Assembly: GCA_002840755.1 (NCBI GenBank)
Contig: PHBZ01000014.1
Span: 1-64,000 of the forward strand
DNA length: 64,000 nt
Direction: 5' to 3'
Source: Chloroflexi bacterium HGW-Chloroflexi-10
GTDB lineage: Bacteria > Chloroflexota > Anaerolineae > Anaerolineales > Anaerolineaceae
The notes below the pieces were generated by a model, which had not been told where the DNA came from, searched no databases, and saw only the letters and a list, made by a program, of their open reading frames with translations. The stretch's first letter is position 1. Each line of letters starts with the position of its first letter. Position numbers and translations under genes: made by a program. This document shows, piece after piece, positions 34,340 to 43,244 of the stretch.

Positions 34340-34738
34340 ATGGCTACAAACGAAGAACGATTAAAAATCTTAACTATGCTACAAAATGGTGTCATCAACG
34401 CCGACCAAGCGGCAAAATTATTGGAAGCACTCGCTGGTCCAGCACCTGCCTCCAAACCTATTGATCCAATAGTTTCTAATCGTCCAGCAGGCAAACGCGA
34501 AGGGAAATATTTCCGAGTCCGCGTCACCGATACAGATACAGGCAAAACCAGAGTAAATGTCCGCCTTCCAGTAGGCCTGGTTGGAGCTGGAATAAAAATG
34601 GGTATGAAGTTCAGCCCTGAACTTGAAGGTGTTGATACAGAAACTCTACAAGGTTTCTTGGAAAGCGGCGAGATCGGACAAATTGTAGATGTATTTGATG
34701 AAGAAGATGGCGAACACGTTGAGGTATTCATCGAATAA
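34340..34738 (+). CDS. SHOCT-like domain protein paired with DUF2089
   Basis: The 132-residue product opens with a short helical motif, NEERLKILTMLQNGVINADQAAKLLEAL (about 4-31), closely similar to the C-terminal tail of the upstream DUF2089 protein, then a Pro/Ala linker and a beta-rich part (KYFRVRVTDTDTGKTRVNVRLPVGLV). This type of short two-helix motif is found at the start of YvlB/LiaX-like envelope-stress proteins; here the rest is soluble. The shared helix suggests that the two proteins bind the same partner or each other. GGAGG precedes the start. An intrinsic terminator follows. Confidence 0.65.
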   Translation: MATNEERLKILTMLQNGVINADQAAKLLEALAGPAPASKPIDPIVSNRPAGKREGKYFRVRVTDTDTGKTRVNVRLPVGLVGAGIKMGMKFSPELEGVDTETLQGFLESGEIGQIVDVFDEEDGEHVEVFIE

Positions 34739-34797
34739 CGCATCAAATGGTCTCTCGATAGAATACAAATAACAAACACAGAAAATCCAACCCCTGT

Positions 34798-34839
34798 CAT
34801 TGGGAAAAGTGTTCTGACGCTCTTTTCCCAATGTTTTTT
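34798..34839 (+). terminator. intrinsic terminator of the DUF2089 operon
   Basis: A perfect 12-bp stem (CATTGGGAAAAG with CTTTTCCCAATG at 34822-34833) is followed at once by six T residues. It ends the two-gene unit 60 bp after the last stop codon. Confidence 0.85.
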
Positions 34840-34917
34840 GCAACTTTTTGGGTTAGATTTCGTAATTTAACTTGATAGACTGATTTGTTTGAAATAACCA
34901 GATTTTTGGAGGACCGC

Positions 34918-36210
34918 TTGTTTCAATTTAACCAGGACAAATCCAATTGGAAAATTCCATTTTTTATCATCTGGAGCGGCCAGGCATTTTCTCTCCTGGG
35001 CAGCAGCCTCGTCCAGTTTGCGCTAGTTTGGTGGATGACAGAGAAAACCGGGTCTGCTGCAGTACTGGCAACTGGTGCCTTTATCTCATTTCTGCCGCAG
35101 GTGATTCTGGGACCCTTTACAGGTTCATTAGTCGACCGATGGGACCGCCGGAAAATCATGATCTTTGCAGATGCAGCCATTGCTGTTGCCACGTTGTTAC
35201 TGGCTATCTTATTCTGGATAGATGTCATTCAACTCTGGCATGTTTTTACATTGCTCTTTGTCCGTTCTCTGGGAGGCACCTTTCATTGGGCAACCATGCA
35301 AGCCTCTACCAGCTTGATGGTCCCCGAAAACCAACTCTCCCGTGTGGCTGGGATGAACCAGACACTGCAAGGGATCGTCACCCTGGCAGCCCCACCACTG
35401 GGTGCTTTACTAATGGCAACTTTACCAATTTATTCCATTCTGAGTATTGATATTGGTACCGCTATGTTGGCAATTACACCCCTTTTCTTTATTCTCATCC
35501 CTCAACCGCATAAGGTGGAGAAAAGTACTGTTATCTCTTTTAAAGAAATCCTGCTGGATACCAAAGTAGGTTTTCAATATGTGTACCGTTGGCGTGGCTT
35601 ATTTTATGTGCTATTGATGGCTGCCGTCATAAATTTCCTTACAGCACCAATCAGTACTTATCTTCCCCTGTTGGTTACCCAGCATTTCAAAGGTGGTATC
35701 TGGCAGGTAGGCTGGACGGAAACAGCCTGGGGAGTAGGAGTTATTGCCGGCGGGATCGGGCTGAGCATTTGGGGTGGATTCAAGAAACGAATTATCACCA
35801 GTCTGACTGGTCTCTTTGGATTGGCTGCTGGGATACTGGTCATGGCAATCGCGCCACAATCTGCTTTTTGGATGGTTTTGGTTGGTATGGGTATCACTGG
35901 TATTGCCAACCCAATTGTTAACGGTCCCTTCATGGCCATTATCCAATCCAATGTAGAAGCCGATATGCAAGGCCGTGTTTTTTCGGTAACCATGAGTTTA
36001 TGCGGCGCAATGATGCCGATCAGTATGATCGTTTCTGCCCCAATTGTAGAACGCTTTGGCCCACAATCCTGGTATACAGTTAGCGCTGTGGTTTGTTTTA
36101 TCATGGTTTTGGCAGCCAGTTTCAATAAGGATATGCGCAATCTGGAAGAAGACCACCAAAAAAACATCTTGGAAAATACCAGTGCAATGGTTACTTCGCC
36201 AGCAGACTAA
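34918..36210 (+). CDS. MFS exporter (macrolide-efflux type)
   Basis: A product of about 430 residues with 12 membrane segments. It has the arrangement of MefA-like drug exporters: FFIIWSGQAFSLLGSSLVQFALVWW at the start, PFTGSLVDRWDRRKIMIFADA (motif A, near residue 65) and NPIVNGPFMAIIQSNVEADMQGRVFSV (about 345). It probably exports hydrophobic compounds; substrate unknown. The most likely start is TTG at 34918, because GGAGG precedes it by about six bases; an upstream TTG at 34885 has no ribosome site. It is flanked on both sides by intrinsic terminators, so it forms its own transcription unit. Confidence 0.8.
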   Translation: MFQFNQDKSNWKIPFFIIWSGQAFSLLGSSLVQFALVWWMTEKTGSAAVLATGAFISFLPQVILGPFTGSLVDRWDRRKIMIFADAAIAVATLLLAILFWIDVIQLWHVFTLLFVRSLGGTFHWATMQASTSLMVPENQLSRVAGMNQTLQGIVTLAAPPLGALLMATLPIYSILSIDIGTAMLAITPLFFILIPQPHKVEKSTVISFKEILLDTKVGFQYVYRWRGLFYVLLMAAVINFLTAPISTYLPLLVTQHFKGGIWQVGWTETAWGVGVIAGGIGLSIWGGFKKRIITSLTGLFGLAAGILVMAIAPQSAFWMVLVGMGITGIANPIVNGPFMAIIQSNVEADMQGRVFSVTMSLCGAMMPISMIVSAPIVERFGPQSWYTVSAVVCFIMVLAASFNKDMRNLEEDHQKNILENTSAMVTSPAD

Positions 36211-36228
36211 GTACTTTTCATGTGTAAA

Positions 36229-36261
36229 ACACCCCGGCCACATCTGGCGGGGTGTTTTTTT
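36229..36261 (+). terminator. intrinsic terminator after the MFS gene
   Basis: Stem ACACCCCG (36229-36236) with CGGGGTGT (36248-36255), followed by a T-run to 36261, 19 bp after the stop codon. Confidence 0.85.
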
Positions 36262-36343
36262 ATACAAAATCAATCACCACCACGGGCATACTAATGCTAT
36301 AATCCACAGTTGCTGAAAGACTTTATCCAAAAGGAATTATTGT

Positions 36344-38008
36344 ATGAATCCAACCAAAAAAGAGACTCCCGCCATTCAAAACTGGCTTTTTGCATTGATT
36401 TTAGTTGCTTTCCTCATCTATTCAACCATCTTTATTGTTAAAATGGTCTTTTACGTAGATGAGAAACCATATACCGCTTTATTTGATGATGCCATGATAT
36501 CGATGACTTACGCCCGTAACCTGGCCGAAGGGTATGGAATGGTCTGGAATCCAGGAGGCGAACGCGTAGAAGGATTTACCAATCCACTCTGGGTGGTTTT
36601 TATGGCAGGTGTACACCTTCTACCGATTCCGGAAAATTGGACAAGCCTGCCTATTCAAATCAGTGGCGCCTTATTTTTGTTAGGAAGCCTTTTTTATTTA
36701 CGAAAAATGGCATTGAATGTTTCACCAGGACAATCACGGGTGATGTTACTTACTGTATTATTAACTGCTTTTTACTATCCTTTAATCAACTGGTCTTTAA
36801 TTGGTCTAGAAGTAAGCGTACTACTTTTATGGATTAACATTGTCGTCTTTTTAATGTTGCGTGTTTTGGATACGGGTAAATTTTCACGTATTATTTATAT
36901 CCTCATGGGTATAGCCACACTCATCCGCATGGATGCTGCGGTCACCTATCTGACAATCTGGGGTTTATTATTTATTTTCGACAAAAATAATCGCCGCCGT
37001 CATCTCTTGGAAGGTGGTTTTTTTCTTTTGATCTTCATGGGTGGACAAACCATCCTGCGTAAACTTTATTATGGTGAATGGCTACCCAATACTTATTACT
37101 TAAAAGTGGAAGGTTGGCCATTATGGTCACGGGTACAGCGCGGATTTACAGTATTCATTGAATTCACAAAGGGTTTCTTCTGGCCGTTGATGATTCTTCC
37201 ATTTACAGTTTTTATTTTCCGGCGGGACCGCAAGACACTTATTCTTGCTCTGGTTTACCTCGCTCAGGTAATTTATAGTATCTATGTTGGTGGAGATTCA
37301 TGGGAACATCGCGGTGGCAGTAACCGTTTCATCTCGTTAGGAATGCCCTCTCTGTTCCTTCTCTTCAGTATGGCCTGTTTTTACTGGTACGATTGGGGAA
37401 TGAAATTGGTTCGACGGTTCTTACCCAAAGGGGAAAATGTTATTCGCCCTGTCGCCATCAGTGGATTATCACTGTTCTTAATATTAAGCATCTTGATGTG
37501 GAACCGGATGATTAATAATGGTGGTCCCATTACCAATCTACAAAGCCCTACAGAAAACAATCTGCGCTTCTTCCTGCTTTTGCAGCGTTCCATTTATATG
37601 CCAGGTAGTGAACGCTATGCTATTGATGGCCTAATGATCCGTGAACTCACAGAACCAGGCGCACGAGTGGCTACCGTAGCTGCCGGCAATATCTGCTATT
37701 TTATGCATCGCGAATGTATCGATCTGTTTGGAAAAAGTGACCCGGTTATCGCACATGCCGGTATTCAGGTACCATTTGATTCACATTGGAAAGTTCTCAA
37801 ACCTGGCCATGTAAAATTTAATTATGAATACTCTATTGGCCAACTCCAGCCGGATGTGGTTGTTGAACTGGCCAGCAGCACGGTTGATTTAGGGTTGCCT
37901 TTTGTAGAAAATTACACAGCCCCAAAAATCAATCGTCACACCATGTATTTCAAAAACGATTCACCATTCGTCCATTGGGATAAATTGGAAGAAATGCGTG
38001 AAGATTGA
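36344..38008 (+). CDS. GT-C type membrane glycosyltransferase (AftB-like)
   Basis: The 554-residue product has about ten membrane segments. An early outer loop, FDDAMISMTYARNLAEGYGM followed by VWNPGGERVEGFTNPLW (about 48-85), matches arabinofuranosyl- and mannosyl-transferases of the GT-C class that use lipid-phosphate sugar donors; the adjacent Asp pair is the expected active site. The C-terminal soluble part (about 400-554) faces outward. It should add a sugar to a cell-envelope polymer or lipid; the donor and acceptor are unknown. AAAGGAA precedes the ATG. It converges on the desaturase gene. Confidence 0.75.
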   Translation: MNPTKKETPAIQNWLFALILVAFLIYSTIFIVKMVFYVDEKPYTALFDDAMISMTYARNLAEGYGMVWNPGGERVEGFTNPLWVVFMAGVHLLPIPENWTSLPIQISGALFLLGSLFYLRKMALNVSPGQSRVMLLTVLLTAFYYPLINWSLIGLEVSVLLLWINIVVFLMLRVLDTGKFSRIIYILMGIATLIRMDAAVTYLTIWGLLFIFDKNNRRRHLLEGGFFLLIFMGGQTILRKLYYGEWLPNTYYLKVEGWPLWSRVQRGFTVFIEFTKGFFWPLMILPFTVFIFRRDRKTLILALVYLAQVIYSIYVGGDSWEHRGGSNRFISLGMPSLFLLFSMACFYWYDWGMKLVRRFLPKGENVIRPVAISGLSLFLILSILMWNRMINNGGPITNLQSPTENNLRFFLLLQRSIYMPGSERYAIDGLMIRELTEPGARVATVAAGNICYFMHRECIDLFGKSDPVIAHAGIQVPFDSHWKVLKPGHVKFNYEYSIGQLQPDVVVELASSTVDLGLPFVENYTAPKINRHTMYFKNDSPFVHWDKLEEMRED

Positions 38009-38013
38009 AACCG

Positions 38014-39021
38014 TTAAAGTTTGACATCCCGGACACGCACCAATTTACCACTTGATTCATCAATCAAATCCAAACCAATGGAACGAATTCCCTGTCCAAG
38101 CGTAATGGTTTTGACTTCCTTTTGAAATATTTCGTTATCATAATAACAGTGATCTAACTGGTAATTTGGAATAGCTGGGCTGAGATGGTGAATATGATGA
38201 AAACCAATATTTCCGCTGAACCATTGCAAAATTCTTGGTAGCTTGTAATATGAGGCACCTTGCAATGCTGATGCCACATAATTCCAGTCTTCATTATTAG
38301 CCCAATAAACATCTTCATATTGGTGCTGTAAATAAAATAACCAGATTCCCATAAACCCGCCAATCCAAACAATCGGCAATTGCACCAATAAGTAAGCTTT
38401 CCAACCGACAGTCAAACCCAATGTAACAATAATACTGGCCAGCACCAGGTTGTGCAGCCACTGAAACCGCAATTCACGTTTTCCGACAAATGGTGTTGCC
38501 ATACGATTCCTGAATATAAATATCCAGATGGGGCCTAATACAAACATTACCAAGGGATGACGAAATAAGCGATAACCCAGTCGCTCCATTTTGGATTTTT
38601 CTCTATATTCGGAAACAGTCCAGGTCATCACATCACCAACACCACGCTTTTCCAGGTTACCACTAGTAGCGTGGTGAATAGCATGAGTTCGCCACCATTG
38701 CTCACTAGGTGTAAAGGTTACTACCCCCAGAAAAAAACCGACAATACGATTTACTTTATGCGAAGGGAAGAACGAATTGTGTCCACAGTCATGAAACAAA
38801 ATAAAGGTCCTCATCATAAACAATGCAGCTGGAATGGATAAAAGTAATGTAACCCAGTATGGAAAACGCAAACTCCAAAACATTACCGCATAAAATAATA
38901 CATAAGGTACCAGTGAATTTAACAATTGCCCAGTAGCTTTCAAAATATCTGAACGCGTATAAGGCTTTAAAATAGGTTGTAAAATTTTCATCGTAGGTAA
39001 ATCACGATCTACGGTTGTCAT
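38014..39021 (-). CDS. membrane fatty-acid desaturase
   Basis: The 335-residue product has four membrane segments and the three histidine boxes of acyl-lipid desaturases: HDCGH (about 76), HAIHH (about 114) and HHIHH (about 275). These bind the di-iron centre that introduces a cis double bond with O2. The need for oxygen implies at least microaerobic exposure. AGGAGAC precedes the ATG. The nearest relatives by motif layout are DesA-type enzymes; regiospecificity cannot be told. Confidence 0.88.
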   Translation of the reverse strand: MTTVDRDLPTMKILQPILKPYTRSDILKATGQLLNSLVPYVLFYAVMFWSLRFPYWVTLLLSIPAALFMMRTFILFHDCGHNSFFPSHKVNRIVGFFLGVVTFTPSEQWWRTHAIHHATSGNLEKRGVGDVMTWTVSEYREKSKMERLGYRLFRHPLVMFVLGPIWIFIFRNRMATPFVGKRELRFQWLHNLVLASIIVTLGLTVGWKAYLLVQLPIVWIGGFMGIWLFYLQHQYEDVYWANNEDWNYVASALQGASYYKLPRILQWFSGNIGFHHIHHLSPAIPNYQLDHCYYDNEIFQKEVKTITLGQGIRSIGLDLIDESSGKLVRVRDVKL

Positions 39022-39202
39022 ATCTGTCTCCTATTAATTCTCTAAAAAAGAAAATTCTTATTTCTCTCCCTATAAAGGGATTATTAATAAGAATAAGGTA
39101 AGTACAGTTTTTAAAAAAGCCCCCTCGGTCATACTACAATGCATGATAGCGACAATGACTAGTTACAATTAAGATACATTTTATCCCATTAACCGCATCT
39201 GA

Positions 39203-40816
39203 TTATTTCAATAAAACTAATATCTGAGCCAGAACAATCTTTACCACCATTGCCAGAGGGTAGACTGTGGCATAACCCAATGTGGGTAATTCATCCCCAT
39301 ATTGTTCATTAACAAAACCTAACACAGCCGGTTGAGTTTGCATGCCCGCCAGTAAACCAGCCAGGAAACCAAAAGGCAGCTTAAACCACTTCGTCCCCAA
39401 CCATAGGACCACCAATGTCATCATCACGGTAATCAGAGTACCCCACAACAAAATGCGTACACCATCTCCATAAATGAGCGTATTCACAAAGGTATACCCG
39501 GCACGAGTCCCGATCCCAGCCAAAAAGATCACCAGACCAATCTGACGCAGGGTAAGATTTGCACCATAGGGCATATCCCATATTAACGGGCCGGTGCGTT
39601 TTAGGGCACCCAGAAGTAAAGCCGAGAGCAGCGGCCCACCAGCTACACCCAGCCGAAAGGTTACTCCGCCAGGAAAAGGAATAGGTATCGAACCGATTAA
39701 GATTCCCAGGGTAATTCCCACACCCAGAGTCATCAGATCTACTTCGCTAACAGAACGGTAGGAATCACCCAGAAACAGTGCAGCCTGTGCTAATTGGCTG
39801 GGCGAACCCACCAAGCGTAGTTGATCACCCAACGCCATCCGCGTATTACCATGTGGAACAAATTCCACATCACCACGACGGATCCGAGTAACCAATACAG
39901 CAAAACGCCGTGAAAGCTGCAACTCCATCAGGCGCTGTCCGGCAGCCCGTGGATTGGACAGAAAAACCCGACGTTTATCAAATTGGGAAAGGTCAAAATC
40001 AAGATTCTCCTTGTCTAGAACCCCCAAAGTTGGAACAACATGCTCTAATACTTCTGCTGTGCCAACCAGGTTAATCAAGTCACCAGCCTGGATTTGCGTT
40101 TCGCCGGTAACCAACTCCACCGGCTGGCTTCCACGGCGCCAGCGAGCGAAAACCAGGTCCCAATTATGCGTGCCCATTAATTGATCCACACGTGCCGGAT
40201 GAGTGAGTGTCACTCTTACAGTGATCGATACCAATTTTGTTACACCAGTGCTTTGAGTTTCCGCCTGTACTCGCCAGAGCCGCTGCATAATGGAAATAGC
40301 CAAAATCATCCCCAGCACGCCCATCGGGTAGGTCAATGAATACGCCACCACTGGTTCAGCTTCGAATTGTTCCAATAAATCTACCGGAGTGATCGATTTC
40401 ACCATCTCAACCACCGCAGCCAAAGCTGGTGTGTTGGTTGTTGCACCGGTAAACATACCGGCAGTAATGGTTTGTTTAAACCCTAGCCAATAATGTCCGG
40501 TGGCAGCTAACAAAGCAGCAAAGGCCAAACCAATGACAACAAGAACACTGGCGCTTAAGCCGCGCTGTCGCATACCCTCAAAGAAAACCGAACCGCTGCT
40601 CAATCCGATCGAATAGACGAAAATTATCAATCCCAGAACATAGATGATCTCAGGAATTTTAATTGCCGGATCTAAAGCACCAAAAGCCAAACCAACAAAA
40701 AGCACTGCAGCCACACCCAGGCGCACTCCCGCAATCCGTACCCGGCCAAGTGGATACCCGATCCCTGCTACTATAAAAAGTACTAACAATGGGTTATCGG
40801 CCAAGAATTTCAGCAT
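39203..40816 (-). CDS. AspT/YbjL-type transporter with two TrkA-C domains
   Basis: The 537-residue product has the AAEx layout: a block of membrane segments (about 1-180), two central soluble TrkA-C-like domains (about 190-275 and 280-360, with GDLINLVGTAEVLEHV and GDQLRLVGSPSQLAQAALFLG), and a second membrane block (about 370-537) ending in LGYATVYPLAMVVKIVLAQI. The repeated motif GMFTGATTNTPALAAV (about 118) and GLLAGMQTQPAVLGFV (about 500) is the family hallmark. It is an aspartate:alanine-type exchanger or regulator-controlled anion transporter; substrate unknown. It lies 12 bp after the rhomboid gene. Confidence 0.85.
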   Translation of the reverse strand: MLKFLADNPLLVLFIVAGIGYPLGRVRIAGVRLGVAAVLFVGLAFGALDPAIKIPEIIYVLGLIIFVYSIGLSSGSVFFEGMRQRGLSASVLVVIGLAFAALLAATGHYWLGFKQTITAGMFTGATTNTPALAAVVEMVKSITPVDLLEQFEAEPVVAYSLTYPMGVLGMILAISIMQRLWRVQAETQSTGVTKLVSITVRVTLTHPARVDQLMGTHNWDLVFARWRRGSQPVELVTGETQIQAGDLINLVGTAEVLEHVVPTLGVLDKENLDFDLSQFDKRRVFLSNPRAAGQRLMELQLSRRFAVLVTRIRRGDVEFVPHGNTRMALGDQLRLVGSPSQLAQAALFLGDSYRSVSEVDLMTLGVGITLGILIGSIPIPFPGGVTFRLGVAGGPLLSALLLGALKRTGPLIWDMPYGANLTLRQIGLVIFLAGIGTRAGYTFVNTLIYGDGVRILLWGTLITVMMTLVVLWLGTKWFKLPFGFLAGLLAGMQTQPAVLGFVNEQYGDELPTLGYATVYPLAMVVKIVLAQILVLLK

Positions 40817-40828
40817 ATGCGGCTTAGT

Positions 40829-41602
40829 TTAGAACCAGCGTGTTATTGCCAATACAGAAAAAGCAGCCATCACCACCAGAACGCCAAACCAGACCTGAGC
40901 TTTTTTTTGTTTGTCCACCAGGCGATATCCCTGTAAATCTACTTGCATTTCCCAGAGTGGACCTGCTGTCCAGGCAAATAACAGACCGCCGATCAAGCCG
41001 CCCATATGCCCCCAATTATCGATGTATGAACCCGGTGTCAGTCCCAGAAAGAGGTTGAAACCCAGAACCAATACAATATTTGTCAAAATACTGCGTGCAC
41101 GGCTGCCAAAAAAACGCCGGTTACGATAAATAAAAACACCTTCAGCCGCCAATAATCCAAAAATTGCAGTAGATGCACCCAATGAAGGATTTGCGGTGAG
41201 CACAAAGGAAGCCACATTTCCGGCAAAGGCACCCATCAGATAAAGCAGGAAAAAGCGTAAATGGCCGTATTGATATTCCAGATTGTTACCAAAAATGTAC
41301 AAAGCATACATGTTAAAAACAAGATGCATGATACTACCGTGCAACAAAGCCGGAGTAAACAGGCGCCAGAGTTCTCCGTATAGGATCAATTGATTGAACT
41401 TACCTAAAAATGCAAAAGGTAGATCCAAACCCGTCAAATTCTCGGAAAGAAGTTGTAACAAATAAAAAACAACGGTGACCCCCAAAAGCACATAGGTAAC
41501 AATTGGTTTTCGTGCCGGTAAATCCACCTGTACTCTGGGTGTAGGCGCTTGACTTTCCCCATTAGTTGGTTGTGGCGGTTGTTCATAATGGAATATACTC
41601 AT
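40829..41602 (-). CDS. rhomboid-family intramembrane serine protease
   Basis: The 257-residue product has six or seven membrane segments. The catalytic serine lies in LGASTAIFGLLAAE (about 144-156) and the partner histidine in NWGHMGGLIGG (about 195-205); the HGSIMHLVFNMYALYIFG segment (about 88-105) carries the conserved His and Asn. It cuts single-span membrane proteins within the bilayer. The N-terminal 30 residues are proline-rich and cytoplasmic. Its start overlaps the gmk stop by 4 bp, and the transporter gene follows at 12 bp. Confidence 0.9.
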   Translation of the reverse strand: MSIFHYEQPPQPTNGESQAPTPRVQVDLPARKPIVTYVLLGVTVVFYLLQLLSENLTGLDLPFAFLGKFNQLILYGELWRLFTPALLHGSIMHLVFNMYALYIFGNNLEYQYGHLRFFLLYLMGAFAGNVASFVLTANPSLGASTAIFGLLAAEGVFIYRNRRFFGSRARSILTNIVLVLGFNLFLGLTPGSYIDNWGHMGGLIGGLLFAWTAGPLWEMQVDLQGYRLVDKQKKAQVWFGVLVVMAAFSVLAITRWF

Positions 41603-42234
41603 AAAGTAATCTTTCGAGGCACGGTACGCATATGTTCCGTACTGATAATATTGACAATACTATCTACGGCTTCTTCAAGACAGTTATGCCGGTTCACGAC
41701 CATATAATCAAAAATGGGCAAAAACTCTAACTCTCGTTTCACTGTTTCAAGACGTACTTTCATGCTTTGCGCCGTTTCACTATTGCGGTTATTCAAACGC
41801 GCATGCCACTCTTCCACACTGCTAGGAACCAGAAAAATTAAGACAGCATCTGGGCATAATTCACGCAATTTGGCAGCCCCCTGTACATCCACTCGCAGAA
41901 TCACATCCAACCCGGATGCCATCGCCTCACGGATTTGCTGTTTGGGAATGCCCTTATAATCTTCATAAACAATCGCGTGTTCTAGCAGTTCATTAGCCGC
42001 GATCATCGTTTCAAATTCTTCTTTTGGAAGGAAGAAATAATCTCTACCGTGGACCTCACCTTCCCTAGGTGCTCGGGTGGTGGCAGTTACTACATAATGC
42101 AATGGTAGTTCACGTTGTTTCAATGCCTGTAACGTTGCATCTTTTCCCACCCCCGAAGGACCGGAAATAACCAGTAGTAATGGTTGAGAATGTATAAGAT
42201 CAAAATTAATTTGTGTTTCTGACACGTGTTTCAT
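41599..42234 (-). CDS. gmk: guanylate kinase
   Basis: The product of about 211 residues phosphorylates GMP to GDP. The P-loop is GPSGVGKDAT (about 26), TTRAPREGEVHGRDYFF (about 52-68) binds GMP, and VILRVDVQGAAKLRELCPDAVLIFL (about 104-128) is characteristic. The start is uncertain: ATG at 42234 is used here, but a TTG six codons upstream and a GTG two codons inside are possible, because the purine-rich GGAAAG sits directly before the ATG. It is first in a gmk-rhomboid-transporter operon. Confidence 0.93.
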   Translation of the reverse strand: MKHVSETQINFDLIHSQPLLLVISGPSGVGKDATLQALKQRELPLHYVVTATTRAPREGEVHGRDYFFLPKEEFETMIAANELLEHAIVYEDYKGIPKQQIREAMASGLDVILRVDVQGAAKLRELCPDAVLIFLVPSSVEEWHARLNNRNSETAQSMKVRLETVKRELEFLPIFDYMVVNRHNCLEEAVDSIVNIISTEHMRTVPRKITL

Positions 42235-42416
42235 CTTTCCGATTGTACCCAATTCTACGGCGAATCAAAAACCAAAAATCAATCTTCAGCCAGGCATTCT
42301 ACCGGTCATGCACAATCTTATATAATTCTATAATTACCAAATTATAATGGATTAATCCGTATTTTCGACTCGGTAGTTAAATAAGAAGAGACTAACTCCA
42401 AAAGGAAGAATAAATA

Positions 42417-42821
42417 ATGCCCAGTTATGAATACCGTTGTCTGGATTGTAAACGCCGCTTTGAAATATTTATGTCTTATAAAGAATATGGTGCAAAGCCA
42501 GTATTGTGTACTCATTGTCAGAGCACTAATATTATCCGTCGAATTGGACGAATCCGCATCGCCAAATCGGAAGAAAGCCGCCTGGAAAATTTTAGTGATA
42601 GTGCTGACCTGGAAGGACTGGAGGACGATCCGATTGCATTGGGCCGGATGATGCGAAAAATGTCCGGAGAATTGGGAGAAGATATGCCCCCGGAATTTAA
42701 TGAAGTCGTCGACCGTCTGGAGAAGGGTCAGTCCCCTGAGGATATTGAACGTGACCTGCCCGAACTGGGTAATGAGATGGATTCCGGGGATATGGGGGGC
42801 GGTTTTGAAGATGCTATGTAA
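42417..42821 (+). CDS. FmdB-family zinc-ribbon protein
   Basis: The 134-residue product starts MPSYEYRCLDCKRRFEIFMS and has paired cysteine motifs CLDC (8-11) and CTHC (31-34), which bind zinc, followed by an acidic, probably disordered tail (DMPPEFNEVVDRLEKGQSPE). The CxxC ribbon is the FmdB (putative regulatory protein) family. A role in gene control is assumed for the family but not proven. It precedes the ilv attenuator region with its own promoter in between. Confidence 0.85.
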   Translation: MPSYEYRCLDCKRRFEIFMSYKEYGAKPVLCTHCQSTNIIRRIGRIRIAKSEESRLENFSDSADLEGLEDDPIALGRMMRKMSGELGEDMPPEFNEVVDRLEKGQSPEDIERDLPELGNEMDSGDMGGGFEDAM

Positions 42822-42881
42822 AAAACGCCTAAATATAACCATTCATTAACCATATGTTAACAATAATCAACGATTTGCCTA

Positions 42882-42909
42882 TTGACTATATTATTTTTAG
42901 GTCTATAAT
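42882..42909 (+). promoter_or_regulatory. promoter of the ilv-leu operon
   Basis: TTGACT (42882-42887), 16-base spacer, TATAAT (42904-42909). Transcription would start near 42916, about 40 bp before the leader peptide and 330 bp before ilvD. Confidence 0.7.
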
Positions 42910-42955
42910 ATTGCCTAAGGTATAAAATATTTCTCAGATTCCTAAGAAAGAAACT

Positions 42956-43054
42956 ATGATGTATTCCCTCTCGCTTATTGCTCTTATTATTATTGTAGTC
43001 CTCGTACTTATTGCCGAGGAACCATATGCGTTTGAGCGAGTGAGAGTGAAGTAA
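42956..43054 (+). CDS. ilv-leu operon leader peptide
   Basis: The ATG at 42956 opens a 32-codon frame, MMYSLSLIALIIIVVLVLIA followed by EEPYAFERVRVK and TAA. Codons 5-19 contain five Leu, five Ile and three Val, leaving only one Ser and one Ala. Such a run means that ribosomes stall when any of the three charged tRNAs is short, the sensor of classical ilv and leu attenuation. A modest ribosome site (AAGAAAG) precedes the ATG. It lies between a strong promoter and an intrinsic terminator, directly ahead of ilvD. It has no role expected for the peptide itself. Not found by length-limited gene callers. Confidence 0.85.
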   Translation: MMYSLSLIALIIIVVLVLIAEEPYAFERVRVK

Positions 43055-43099
43055 GCCAGAAATAGGCTGAAAAGAAAATCAAAAAACCGCCCAAACGCA
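42970..43099 (+). promoter_or_regulatory. attenuator: pause and antiterminator pairings
   Basis: Three segments can pair in competition. Segment 1 (CTCGCT, 42970-42975, within leader codons 5-7) pairs with AGCGAG at 43035-43040. Segment 2 (TGCGTTTGAGCG, 43027-43038, at the end of the leader) pairs with CGCCCAAACGCA (43088-43099) over 12 bp with one mismatch. That second pairing uses the left arm and loop of the terminator, so it blocks the terminator. A ribosome stalled on the Leu/Ile/Val codons covers segment 1 and frees segment 2; one that reaches the stop at 43054 covers segment 2 and lets the terminator form. Confidence 0.75.
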
Positions 43100-43113
43100 G
43101 GGCGGTTTTTTTT
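43081..43113 (+). terminator. attenuator terminator before ilvD
   Basis: Stem AAACCGCCC (43084-43092) with GGGCGGTTT (43100-43108), loop of seven, then T residues to 43113. It lies 27 bp after the leader stop codon and 132 bp before ilvD, so it can cut off the whole operon. Confidence 0.88.
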
Positions 43114-43244
43114 ATTCATCAGGTTATTCTTCAGGAAGCCCCTCAACAACAGAATTCAAAGTCCATCCGGTTGGTAAAAAATCCAAATCAGGCGTTTTGG
43201 GGTTGGTTTTGTGTTGTCATTTTACGAAATTATGGAGTTTTTTT

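Noticed and set aside
42956..43113. T-box riboswitch as the control of the ilv operon
   Set aside because: I could not find a T-box sequence or specifier loop; the leader peptide and pairings explain the region.
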